Below, one piece after another: positions 8,162 through 16,278 of a DNA stretch of 64,000 nt (the stretch's first letter is position 1; each line of letters starts with the position of its first letter). The DNA is from Alphaproteobacteria bacterium. GTDB taxonomy: Bacteria > Pseudomonadota > Alphaproteobacteria > Rhodospirillales > Casp-alpha2. Where the stretch lies: contig JAJRRU010000010.1 of NCBI GenBank assembly GCA_024279135.1, positions 124,001 to 188,000 on the forward strand, given 5' to 3'. The notes beneath the pieces are model-generated. The model worked only from the letters and a program-made list of their open reading frames with translations. It ran no database searches and had not been told where the DNA came from. The translations under genes and the position numbers were made by a program.

Positions 8162-8875
8162 ATGGAAAATACAGACCATCAGGGGGATGAAAATCCTCAA
8201 TCAGAAACGCCAGATATTGATCAAAGGCCAAGCCACATTCCGGAGAAATTCTGGGACAGTGAAACCGGTAGCCTGCGAAGCGACATGCTGATCAAATCTT
8301 ATGGAGAACTTGAAAAGCGTTTTGCCGGTGAGAATTATGATGAAAATAACACTGATATTGAACCAGTTCCACAAATTGCAGAAGATTATAAAATTTCTGT
8401 TGATACAGACATGTTCGAGTCCGATCCGGCACTGAACGAGCGCCTGCACGCAGCCGGTTTCAACAATGATCAGGCACAGCTTGTTTATGATCTTGCTCTG
8501 GAACATTTAATACCCATTGCCGAACAACTGTCTCATACACTGGATCACAAAGCCCAGACCGACCGTCTTGAAACATACTTCGGTGGCCGTAAACAATGGG
8601 CAGACATGGAACGCCAGTTGCAGAATTGGGGCCGCTCCAATCTGAGCCTGGAAGCCTTCGAGTCCATGTCGTCCAATTTTAACGGCGTGCTGTCCATGCA
8701 CCGCATGATGGCCAAGAACGAACCCGCAATCATGGCTGGTCACAATCCCTCATCATCGCTGCACACTGAAAGCGAATTGAAATCAATGATGAAAGATCCG
8801 CGCTACTGGCGTGACCAGAACCCGGCTTATGTGGAACAGATCCGCCAGGGCTTCGAGGCATTGTATTCGAGCTGA
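8162..8875 (+). CDS. Capsid assembly scaffolding protein
   Basis: A 237-residue acidic, helix-rich protein between portal and capsid genes, the usual scaffold position in T7-like phages. It begins with a charged disordered stretch, then the motif HIPEKFWDSETGSLRSD and KSYGELEKRF, typical of capsid assembly proteins that align with T7 gp9. Scaffold proteins guide procapsid assembly and leave before or during packaging. A hairpin with T-run follows the gene, likely limiting transcription into the next genes. ATG 8162 is preceded by GGAAAGGATG. Confidence 0.8.
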   Translation: MENTDHQGDENPQSETPDIDQRPSHIPEKFWDSETGSLRSDMLIKSYGELEKRFAGENYDENNTDIEPVPQIAEDYKISVDTDMFESDPALNERLHAAGFNNDQAQLVYDLALEHLIPIAEQLSHTLDHKAQTDRLETYFGGRKQWADMERQLQNWGRSNLSLEAFESMSSNFNGVLSMHRMMAKNEPAIMAGHNPSSSLHTESELKSMMKDPRYWRDQNPAYVEQIRQGFEALYSS

Positions 8876-8944
8876 GTATGTTCATCGAGGATGCAACCCG
8901 CGGCGGTGAGCGCATCCCTCTCTGCTGATCCCGCCGCGCAACCT

Positions 8945-8982
8945 GGGGGCCTGCGTCAGTTTGTCAGACGCGGCCCCCTTTT
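8945..8982 (+). terminator. Hairpin with T-run after scaffold gene
   Basis: GGGGGCC and GCGTC (8945-8957) pair with GACGC and GGCCCCC (8967-8978) around a nine-base loop with one bulge, followed by TTTT. It should terminate or reduce transcripts before the capsid gene, or stabilise a processed 3' end. I see no obvious promoter between it and the next start. Confidence 0.65.
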
Positions 8983-9011
8983 AAATTTTAAACCTGCAAT
9001 TGGAGACAATC

Positions 9012-9446
9012 ATGAATAATGAAGAAAAACACCCCGATCCGTTTGGCCGCCTGATGGAAAATGATGCCAGTCAGGATCGTTTCAGGAATATGGATAACCT
9101 GACGGCCTTAAGTGCTGCCATTGGTCCCAGTGCCGATAATCAGCCGGACGATGTGGCCAGGATCGAAACCCTCATGGACATGCTGGGCGAGTTGAACCTG
9201 CAGGAAACCGATGGTCCGACGGGCTATTACGGAGAACGCCTGCGTCAGGCTATCGTCGCCTATCAGCGTAAAAACCAGATACCGCAAACCGGTGTCATCG
9301 CCCCCAATGATGCAACAATGCAGGCAATCTCAAATGCCGTTGCTGCCCTCAATTCAACATCGGATAACCGCCATTCGGGCGGCCCGGGTGTTGCCAAGAC
9401 GGTGCCGTTCGCGCCGATCACGCGATCGATAACACCATCGCCATAA
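9012..9446 (+). CDS. Peptidoglycan-binding domain protein beside the capsid gene
   Basis: A 144-residue protein starting at ATG 9012 (TGGAG six bases upstream). Residues about 45-115 form a PG_binding_1-like repeat: VARIETLMDMLGELNL, then DGPTGYYGERLRQAIVAYQ and a Gly-Val-Ile turn. The N-terminal 40 residues are charged and the tail is Ser/Pro-rich and probably disordered. The same segment recurs in the protein at 19170 (DGPTGYYGERLKQ), so the cluster has two paralogues. Peptidoglycan-binding domains are normally in lysins; one directly before the major capsid gene is unusual. No catalytic domain is present. Confidence 0.75.
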   Translation: MNNEEKHPDPFGRLMENDASQDRFRNMDNLTALSAAIGPSADNQPDDVARIETLMDMLGELNLQETDGPTGYYGERLRQAIVAYQRKNQIPQTGVIAPNDATMQAISNAVAALNSTSDNRHSGGPGVAKTVPFAPITRSITPSP

Positions 9447-9470
9447 CCCTCAAATCCTAAGGAGAAAGAT

Positions 9471-10289
9471 ATGTCGACATCCGTCGATCAATCATTTGTA
9501 AAACACTTTCAGGCCGACGTGCATCTGCAATATCAACAGATGGGTTCGAAGCTGCGCAATACTGTCCGGGTAAAGGACAAGATTATCGGTGCTTCGACCA
9601 CTTTTCAGAAAGTCGGCAAGGGAACTGCCAGCACCAAAGCCCGCCATGGCAAGGTGCCGGTCATGAACATCGACCACACACCTGTGGAATGTCAGTTGTC
9701 TGACTATTATGCCGGTGACTGGGTCGATTCCCTGGACGAACTGAAATCCAATATCAATGAGCGCACGGTGGTTGCGCGGGCCGGTGCTTATGCTCTGGGT
9801 CGCAAGACCGACGAGTTGATTATTTCCCAGTTCGATGCCTCCACCAACTATGCCGGTTCCGGCAGCGATGGGCTGACCAAGACCAAGGTTCTCGAAGCCT
9901 TCGAGATGCTCGGCGAAGCCGACGTGCCAGATGATGGTGAACGTTACGCCGTGGTCGGCTGGAAACAGTGGTCCGATTTGCTCGCCATTCAGGAATTTGC
10001 CAATGCCGATTATGTGGGCGACGACGACTTGCCCTGGCGCGGCACCCAGGCCAAACGCTGGCTCGGTGCCTTGTGGATTCCCCATTCCGGTCTGACCAAG
10101 ACCGCCAGTGTGCGTTACTGTTATTGGTATCATCGCACGGCAATTGGTCATGCCATCGGTTCCGAAGTGAAAACCGATGTGACCTGGCATGGTGATCGTG
10201 CGGCCAATTTCATCAACAACATGATGTCACAGGGAGCCTGTCTGGTTGATACATCCGGCGTTGTTTCCCTGCGTTGTCTTGAAAGCTGA
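9471..10289 (+). CDS. Major capsid protein
   Basis: A 272-residue protein directly following scaffold and peptidoglycan-binding genes. Typical coat-protein features are the N-terminal FQADVHLQYQQMGSKLRNTV, the segment TPVECQLSDYYAGDWVD and the late FINNMMSQGACLVD. They match the podovirus capsid proteins of BPP-1-like and related marine phages, presumably with the HK97 fold. AAGGAG lies eight bases before ATG. The frame is intact, which argues that particles may still be made. Confidence 0.85.
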   Translation: MSTSVDQSFVKHFQADVHLQYQQMGSKLRNTVRVKDKIIGASTTFQKVGKGTASTKARHGKVPVMNIDHTPVECQLSDYYAGDWVDSLDELKSNINERTVVARAGAYALGRKTDELIISQFDASTNYAGSGSDGLTKTKVLEAFEMLGEADVPDDGERYAVVGWKQWSDLLAIQEFANADYVGDDDLPWRGTQAKRWLGALWIPHSGLTKTASVRYCYWYHRTAIGHAIGSEVKTDVTWHGDRAANFINNMMSQGACLVDTSGVVSLRCLES

Positions 10290-10301
10290 GGAGAAAACAC
10301 A

Positions 10302-10664
10302 ATGGCTTATCAATCTAAAAACCTGAGTGTGCTGGCCTATGCCAACGGCTTTACCCTGTGGCACTTCACCAGCATCGATACCGCGTCAGCGGTCGAGGCG
10401 GCCAATTATTTCGATGACGCTTCTGCCCTGCTCAGGGTCGGTGATTTGGTGTTGTTGAATGTGGATACGGACGGCACGCCTGAGACCCGGATTTATGGCG
10501 TCTCGGATATTACCGCTGGGGTGGTTACGTTGGGTGTTGAACCCAACAAGGCCGCATTTGTGGCCGACCCAACCGGTGGTGCGACCGTCGATACGGAATG
10601 CCGTGCCCAGCTTGGTGCGGTGATCGATGCGTTGATAGCTTCCGGTCAGATGGCTTCATCGTAA
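10302..10664 (+). CDS. Head fibre or capsid decoration-like protein
   Basis: A 120-residue protein with RBS GAGGAG, immediately after the capsid gene. The segment YANGFTLWHFTSIDTA and the later YFDDASALLRVGDLVLLN resemble the short capsid-associated proteins found after many capsid genes, including phi29-type head fibre proteins, which also end in a segment like TECRAQLGAVIDALI. A role on the capsid surface is inferred from this pattern and position. A strong terminator follows. Confidence 0.6.
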   Translation: MAYQSKNLSVLAYANGFTLWHFTSIDTASAVEAANYFDDASALLRVGDLVLLNVDTDGTPETRIYGVSDITAGVVTLGVEPNKAAFVADPTGGATVDTECRAQLGAVIDALIASGQMASS

Positions 10665-10681
10665 TCGTATAACTGACCATG

Positions 10682-10719
10682 ACCGGGCCGCAACAATTAT
10701 TGCGGCCCGGTTTATTTTT
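10682..10719 (+). terminator. Strong intrinsic terminator after the capsid genes
   Basis: A perfect 12-bp stem (ACCGGGCCGCAA, 10682-10693, with TTGCGGCCCGGT, 10700-10711), a six-base loop and a T-rich tail. It separates capsid genes from tail genes and probably yields more capsid than tail message, or defines the end of a capsid transcript. Confidence 0.85.
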
Positions 10720-10745
10720 GTAAATTTATTGGAAGGAATCATGTT

Positions 10746-11315
10746 ATGGCGCTCAGCTCCATTGCCCTGTGCTCGCGCGCACTGATCAGAATCGGTGCGG
10801 CAAGTATCACCTCGTTTGATGAAGGCACAGCCGAGTCTGAGGTTGCGGTGAACCTCTATCCTTCAATACGTGATGCCTTGTTGTCGTCCCATCCGTGGAA
10901 TTTTGCCTCTGCCCAGATTACCCTTGCCCGTCTGGTCATCGAACCGGTGGCGGATTACGGGTATGCCTATCAGTTGCCAGCGGACTTTTTGCGCGCCCTG
11001 TCGGCCGGCTCAGGAGTGCGTGGGCGGGGCATCGCGTACCGCATATCGGAAAGCCGATTACATTGTGACGCCGAGCATGTGGTGCTCAGTTATATTTTCC
11101 GGCCCGACGAGACCAGCTTCCCGGCATTTTTCGATCAGGTCATCATCGCCCGCCTGGCGGCTGAATTCTGCATTCCCCTGACCGACAGTACCAGCCGTAC
11201 CGAGACCCTGTTCAAGCTCGCCGAAACAGTATTCCGTGATGCAAAGGTTATCGATTCCCAACAGGTAACACCGGGCCGTATCGAAGATTTTTGCCTGATC
11301 AATGTGAGGTCATGA
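10746..11315 (+). CDS. Tail tubular protein A (gp11-like adaptor)
   Basis: A 189-residue protein of T7 gp11-like type (T7 gp11 is 196). Typical features are the N-terminal SSIALCSRALIRIGA, the sequence SSHPWNFASAQ and the middle YAYQLPADFLRAL. The protein forms the dodecameric adaptor joining portal to tail nozzle. AAGGAATC lies just upstream of the ATG, though behind a strong terminator. Its stop overlaps the next start. Confidence 0.88.
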   Translation: MALSSIALCSRALIRIGAASITSFDEGTAESEVAVNLYPSIRDALLSSHPWNFASAQITLARLVIEPVADYGYAYQLPADFLRALSAGSGVRGRGIAYRISESRLHCDAEHVVLSYIFRPDETSFPAFFDQVIIARLAAEFCIPLTDSTSRTETLFKLAETVFRDAKVIDSQQVTPGRIEDFCLINVRS

Positions 11316-13222
11316 TGGCACGTTTACGAACCCAAAAAACCAATTTTACCGCCGGTGAGATTTCCGGGGCCATGCTGGGTCGCAGCGATCTGCGAGCCTA
11401 TGCCAATGGCGCAGGGCTGTTGCGGAATGTCTTTATTCACCCCACCGGAGGTGTATCGCGCAGACCGGGTTTGCGGTATCTCGATACCATATCAGGCAAA
11501 GCACGGCTGGTCGCTTTTGAGTTTAATACCGAACAGGTATATCTGCTGGGGTTCAGCGATCTTGAAATGGCTGTCTACCGCGACGGTATTTTGTTGACCA
11601 GCATGGCGACACCGTGGAGCGAGGCCAAGCTGGACCAGATCAACTGGGTGCAAAGTGCCGATACATTATTGGTTATGCATCCGGACGAAGCTCCGCGAAA
11701 AATTACCCGCACGTCCGATACAAACTGGACCATTGCTAACTGGTCCTTCATTACCCACGAAACCACGGGACGTATTTATCAACCCCATCATAAATTTGCC
11801 GATGACGTTGTTACCCTGACACCCGGTGCGACCAGCGGCAGCATTTCATTGACGGCCTCGGCCGGGGTGTTTCATGCCAACCACATCGGCACCCGGTTTC
11901 GCCTGATCGACAAGGAGGTAGAAATTACCGCTGTGACTTCGGCCACCGTGGCCCAGGCGACCGTCAAGGAAACCCTGAGCGGTACGGCGGCGACCCGGGA
12001 CTGGGAAGAACAGGCCCTGTCAGCCCATCGGGGCTGGCCGGTCAGCGCGTGCTTTCATCAGGACCGGCTGGTCATCGGTGGCGCACGGGATTTGCCCAAT
12101 CGTTTGTGGATGTCGCGCTCGGCAGACCTTTTCAACTTTGATCTGGGCGAGGGACTGGACGATGAGAGTATCGATTTTGCTATTCTGTCCGATCAGGTCA
12201 ACGCCATCCGGGCAGTTTTTTCCGGGCGGCATTTACAGGTTTTTACCTCCGGTGCGGAATGGATGGTTACCGGTGATCCTTTGACGCCGGGAAACGTTCA
12301 GCTCAAACGCCAGACCCGTATCGGATCGCCAGTGGTACGAACCATACCACCGCGTAATGTGGACGGCGCGACCTTGTTTGTTCCGCGCGATGGCACGGGT
12401 TTGCGGGAATTCCTGTTTGCCGATATGGAACAGGCCTATCAGTCCGGTGACCTGACGACCCTGGCCAAGCACCTGATCAACACGCCAGTGGATCAGGATT
12501 ACAATAGTACCTCGCGATTGCTGCATATGGTCCTGGGTGATGGCACCATTGCCACGGTAACTATTTTCCGCTCCGAACAGGTTACCGCCTGGTCCTTGCA
12601 GGAAACCCAAGGGGCTTTTCGGTCCATCGCCATTTCCGACGGTATCACCTATGTCGTCGTCGAGCGAAACGGAGCCTGGTTCTTGGAAAAATTTGATGAA
12701 ACTTGTGATGCCGATGCGGCGTTAAGTGGCACATCGGGCAGTCCGACCGATACCTGGTCGGGGCTGGATCATCTGGAAGGCGATACCATTACCGTGCTGG
12801 CCGATGGGGCCGTACACGGCGAATTTCAGGTTAGCGGCGGGACTATCGTGTTGAACAGTAATGCCTCGGCGATTATGGCCGGGCTGGCGTATGCCCATAA
12901 AATCGCACCTTTGCCACCGGGTAGCCAGGGAAACACCGGCGGCTCGCAAGGCTCAAAACTGCGACCCATCAGTTTTACCTTTCGCCTGCAAGACACCCCG
13001 GCGCTGCGATTGGACGTGGGACGCGGTTTTACCGAGGTTCCGTTCAAGAAATTGGGTTTGGCAACCCTCGATACCTCTCCACAACCGTTTAGTGGTGATC
13101 GTACCGTGCGTGCTTTTGGCTGGCACGCTACGGGCATCGATCCGCTGTGGCAGATCGAACATTCCGCACCGCTTCCCTTTACCTTGTTATCCGTTGTCAC
13201 CGAATTATCGGTTAACGGCTGA
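11312..13222 (+). CDS. Tail tubular protein B (gp12-like nozzle)
   Basis: A 636-residue protein (T7 gp12 is 794). The start KTNFTAGEISGAMLGR and the following LRNVFIHPTGGVSRRPG are the hallmark of this family. The rest is beta-rich, as expected for the hexameric tail nozzle. ATG 11312 overlaps the stop of tail tubular A (ATGA); ATG 11315 is an equally good alternative. Frame intact. Together with portal and tail tubular A it forms a complete short non-contractile tail. Confidence 0.88.
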   Translation: MMARLRTQKTNFTAGEISGAMLGRSDLRAYANGAGLLRNVFIHPTGGVSRRPGLRYLDTISGKARLVAFEFNTEQVYLLGFSDLEMAVYRDGILLTSMATPWSEAKLDQINWVQSADTLLVMHPDEAPRKITRTSDTNWTIANWSFITHETTGRIYQPHHKFADDVVTLTPGATSGSISLTASAGVFHANHIGTRFRLIDKEVEITAVTSATVAQATVKETLSGTAATRDWEEQALSAHRGWPVSACFHQDRLVIGGARDLPNRLWMSRSADLFNFDLGEGLDDESIDFAILSDQVNAIRAVFSGRHLQVFTSGAEWMVTGDPLTPGNVQLKRQTRIGSPVVRTIPPRNVDGATLFVPRDGTGLREFLFADMEQAYQSGDLTTLAKHLINTPVDQDYNSTSRLLHMVLGDGTIATVTIFRSEQVTAWSLQETQGAFRSIAISDGITYVVVERNGAWFLEKFDETCDADAALSGTSGSPTDTWSGLDHLEGDTITVLADGAVHGEFQVSGGTIVLNSNASAIMAGLAYAHKIAPLPPGSQGNTGGSQGSKLRPISFTFRLQDTPALRLDVGRGFTEVPFKKLGLATLDTSPQPFSGDRTVRAFGWHATGIDPLWQIEHSAPLPFTLLSVVTELSVNG

Positions 13223-13252
13223 CAGCAATATTTTAGCAAAGGAGATATTACC

Positions 13253-13660
13253 ATGTCAGGACTCGCACCTGTCATCCTCTCGACGGTTCTCGCCGGAGCG
13301 TCCAGCCTGCAAGGCATGAAACAGGCGAAGGTACAATCCCGGGCTGCTACCGCACAAGCCAGAATTCAACTGGCGGCTATGGAAGAGCAACGCCGGGTAA
13401 CGACCCGTGACGAAAAACGTGATCTGAAACGAAGGCTGGCCACCCAGCGCGCCCGGTTTGGTGCCTCAGGTCTGTTGTCCAGCAATTCCGCTGATGCGGT
13501 TCTCGATGGGTTTCGGGCGGAAAGCGAACGGCGACAGAATGATGATAACCGCTCTTACGGCCTGGGTCTTGATACGGTCAATCAGCGCCTGTCTACGGCC
13601 CGCAACGGTAGCTCGCTTGCAGCCAGCACAGCCATTCTGAAGGGCTTGCAGCGGTTATAA
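13253..13660 (+). CDS. Internal virion or tail-associated protein
   Basis: A 135-residue, Ala/Arg-rich, helical protein with RBS AAAGGAGAT. It begins with a weak hydrophobic stretch (LAPVILSTVLAGASSLQG), then a long charged helix and the motif FGASGLLSSNSADAVLDGF. This pattern is common in small proteins encoded after tail tubular B in podovirus prophages, comparable in place to T7 gp14-type internal core proteins. The exact role is not known. No large internal proteins like T7 gp15 or gp16 follow, so the ejection machinery would be much reduced. Confidence 0.55.
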   Translation: MSGLAPVILSTVLAGASSLQGMKQAKVQSRAATAQARIQLAAMEEQRRVTTRDEKRDLKRRLATQRARFGASGLLSSNSADAVLDGFRAESERRQNDDNRSYGLGLDTVNQRLSTARNGSSLAASTAILKGLQRL

Positions 13661-13687
13661 AGTTAATTTTTTTTGTAAGGAAAAACA

Positions 13688-14989
13688 ATGGCAGAGCATA
13701 TTAAAATCGGAGATATCAGCCCCCGTATTCAATATACCGGGGACGCGGTACAGGTGGGGTTCACCTATCCATTTCCCATCTTCGTCGATGGCGATATCAA
13801 GGTTTATGTGGATGGCACGTTACAGACCATCACCACCCATTACAGCGTTACCGGTGCCGGTGCCGATACCGGTGGTACGGTAACGTTCGTGGCCGCCCCG
13901 GCCAGTGGTGACATCGTCACATTGATCCGCGATCTGAGCGTGGAACGGTCCTCGGATTTTCAGGAATCCGGCGAGTTCCGCGCCAAGGTCATCAACGATG
14001 AACTGGACAAGATTATCGCCATGGCTCAGGAGGCAGATGATGGTCTGACGCGAACTTTACACCAGACCTCGACAGATGCTGCGGGCTCGCTGGAACTGCC
14101 GGAAAAAGCCGCACGTGCCAGCAAGGCCCTGGGCTTTGATGCCAACGGTGACCCGGTGGTTAGTACCAAGACCATGAGTGCCATGGAAAGCGAGGCAGAC
14201 AATGCTGCGGCCAGTGCGGCTGCTGCCCTGGCCTCGGAAACTAGTGCCAGTACACATAACAGCAATGCCCAGACCGCAAAGACCGCGTCCGAAACGGCGC
14301 AAAGTTTGGCCGAGGCGGCGCGGGATGCGGCCCAGACGGCCGAGACCAATGCCGAAACGGCCGAGACCAATGCGGCGGCTTCCGCCACGGCGGCCGATGT
14401 GGCCAAGATCGAATGGCAGGGCGCATGGGTCACCACCACGGTTTATGCCGTGGCAGACGCGGTTGAGGAAGCCGGCAGTTCCTACGTTTGTATCGTCGCC
14501 CATACCGCCGGTGTGTTCGCCACGGATTTGAGTGCGGCCAAGTGGGAACTGATGGCCCAGAAAGGTGCCGATGGTGCTGATGGTGTGGACGGAGCTGATG
14601 GAGCTGATGGTGCGGGCTCCGGCACGGTGACCAGTGTTGCCACGTCGGGCCTTGCCGGTGGTGGACCCATCACCGGAACCGGCACAGTCGATGTGCCCAT
14701 TGCATCCCAGGCCCAGGCCGAAGTCGGAACGGATAATGCCACCGCCATGACGCCTTTGCGGGCCAATCAGGCCATCGTGGCATTAGCCGATTTAATTATA
14801 CAGAACAGTAAATCAGCCGCCTATACGCTGGTCTTATCGGATGCGGGCAAGCATATCCTTCACCCGTCAGCCGATACCACGGCACAGACGTTTACCATCC
14901 CCGCCAATTCCAGCGTTGCCTACCCTGTGGGTACGGCGTTAAAGATCACGTCAACCGAGTGGATAATCTCTGGATCGGGACTGACATAA
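13688..14989 (+). CDS. Tail fibre protein with T7-type N-terminus
   Basis: A 433-residue fibre. Residues about 1-130 resemble the T7 gp17 tail-attachment domain (IQYTGDAVQVGFTYPFPIF, then IRDLSVERSSDFQESGEFRA). Residues about 160-240 are an Ala/Glu/Thr-rich coiled coil (AETNAETAETNAAASATA). Near 250-285 is a beta module resembling a carbohydrate-binding type (EWQGAWVTTTVYAVADAV), and near 295-310 a short collagen-like stretch of Gly-Ala-Asp triplets. The C-terminal part is beta-rich. The fibre should trimerise and decide host recognition, together with the following glycine-rich gene. Confidence 0.82.
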   Translation: MAEHIKIGDISPRIQYTGDAVQVGFTYPFPIFVDGDIKVYVDGTLQTITTHYSVTGAGADTGGTVTFVAAPASGDIVTLIRDLSVERSSDFQESGEFRAKVINDELDKIIAMAQEADDGLTRTLHQTSTDAAGSLELPEKAARASKALGFDANGDPVVSTKTMSAMESEADNAAASAAAALASETSASTHNSNAQTAKTASETAQSLAEAARDAAQTAETNAETAETNAAASATAADVAKIEWQGAWVTTTVYAVADAVEEAGSSYVCIVAHTAGVFATDLSAAKWELMAQKGADGADGVDGADGADGAGSGTVTSVATSGLAGGGPITGTGTVDVPIASQAQAEVGTDNATAMTPLRANQAIVALADLIIQNSKSAAYTLVLSDAGKHILHPSADTTAQTFTIPANSSVAYPVGTALKITSTEWIISGSGLT

Positions 14990-14990
14990 T

Positions 14991-15833
14991 ATGAGTATGC
15001 AACAAATGCTTTTAGGTGGCGGTGGTGCAGTCGATGTGTTCACCATTGCCACTGGTGGTTCAATCACAACGGATGGTGACTTTAAAGTTCATACGTTCAA
15101 TTCATCGGCTACGTTTACGGTAACCACTCTCGGTGATGATGATACGGTTGACTACCTTGTCATTGCTGGCGGTGGCGGCGGTGGTTACGACAATGGTGCT
15201 GGCGGTGGTGCTGGAGGACGTAAAACAGCCACAGGTTTTGTCGTCACTGAGACAGGGTATTCCATTACTATTGGCGGCGGTGGTTCCGGTGCTACTGGGA
15301 ATACATCGCGTGGTGGAAAAGGCAGCAACTCAGTCTTTAGTTCCATAACAAGCTCCGGTGGCGGCGGTGGTGGATCAAGCGGTAATAACCCCGGCGCACC
15401 AAATGGCGAAGCTGGTGGCTCGGGTTCTGGTGCAAGATCCAGAGGTGGTGGGGGATCAGGCGGTGCAGCAAGTCCCGCAGGACAAGGCAATGCAGGTGGC
15501 GGCGGTGCCGGTACAAGTTCTTCCGGTGGTGGTGGTGCCGGTGGTGCTGGTGGATTTGCTGGAGCATCTTCATCTTCTGCGGGTGGTAACGGCCTTGCCT
15601 CAAATATTACAGGCTCATCTGTGACAAAAGCCGGTGGCGGTGGTGCCGGTGGGCACACAACAGGCAAGCCCGGCGGAACCGGCGGTGGTGGTACTGGCGG
15701 CGGGTCGAGTGGTAACGGCGGTGCTGGTACGGTCAACACTGGCGGTGGTGCTGGTGGCGGCGGTAACTCGTCCCCCCGTAATGGCGGTGCTGGTGGTTCG
15801 GGCATTGTCCAAATTCGCTACAAATTCCAGTAA
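14991..15833 (+). CDS. Glycine-rich tail tip or receptor-binding protein
   Basis: A 280-residue protein. The first 60 residues are a beta domain (DGDFKVHTFNSSATFTV, then DYLVIAGGGGGG). About 200 residues of Gly-rich sequence with GGGGGAGG-type repeats follow, and it closes with GSGIVQIRYKFQ. This matches glycine-rich phage adhesins whose tails form polyglycine-II sandwiches, as in T4-like gp38 adhesins. It starts two bases after the fibre stop. Such proteins usually carry host specificity in the loops between Gly-rich strands. The low-complexity DNA (GGTGGTGGC repeats) can drive recombination. Confidence 0.75.
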   Translation: MSMQQMLLGGGGAVDVFTIATGGSITTDGDFKVHTFNSSATFTVTTLGDDDTVDYLVIAGGGGGGYDNGAGGGAGGRKTATGFVVTETGYSITIGGGGSGATGNTSRGGKGSNSVFSSITSSGGGGGGSSGNNPGAPNGEAGGSGSGARSRGGGGSGGAASPAGQGNAGGGGAGTSSSGGGGAGGAGGFAGASSSSAGGNGLASNITGSSVTKAGGGGAGGHTTGKPGGTGGGGTGGGSSGNGGAGTVNTGGGAGGGGNSSPRNGGAGGSGIVQIRYKFQ

Positions 15834-15842
15834 GGATATGAA

Positions 15843-16169
15843 ATGGCTCATTTTGCAGAATTAGATCAAAACAACATTGTGCTGCGTGTTTGTGTGGTGG
15901 CCGACGAGCATGAAGCCGATGGCGAGAATTGGTGTGCTGATTTCTGGGGTGGTGTCTGGAAACAGACAAGTTACAACGGCAATATGCGGCATAACTTCGC
16001 AGGAATCGGTTACACGTTTGACGAAGGCGTGAATGCTTTTTATACGCCACAGCCCTATCCGTCATGGGCACTGGATAGTGTGTATATCTGGCAACCGCCA
16101 ACTCCGTACCCCGATGATGGCGAGGATTACGACTGGAACGAAGATGGCTTGTCGTGGGTGTTGGCATAA
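15843..16169 (+). CDS. Small tail-associated protein, marine-phage type
   Basis: A 108-residue acidic, aromatic-rich protein. It opens with MAHFAELDQNNIVLRVCVV and contains WCADFWGGVWKQTSYNG and YPSWALDS. Short proteins with this opening are frequent beside tail fibre genes of cyanophages and other marine phages; their function is unknown, and a virion component or fibre accessory is likely. It begins nine bases after the glycine-rich gene and shares its transcription unit. Confidence 0.6.
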   Translation: MAHFAELDQNNIVLRVCVVADEHEADGENWCADFWGGVWKQTSYNGNMRHNFAGIGYTFDEGVNAFYTPQPYPSWALDSVYIWQPPTPYPDDGEDYDWNEDGLSWVLA

Positions 16170-16278
16170 CGAAATTTTCTAATCCGTCAGACCATGATCC
16201 CGCGGCGGCGGGTGAAGCTTTAGGTACGTGTCTGTAATTGCGGACGTAATAAAATATCTCACTCAGAAGGAGAATGGC

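Noticed and set aside
14026-14503. Antisense frames opposite the tail fibre coiled coil
   Set aside because: They arise from the alanine-rich, biased codons of the fibre gene.
15185-15805. 206-codon proline-rich frame antisense to the glycine-rich gene
   Set aside because: Pro codons are simply the complement of GGN glycine codons; low complexity, no start signals.
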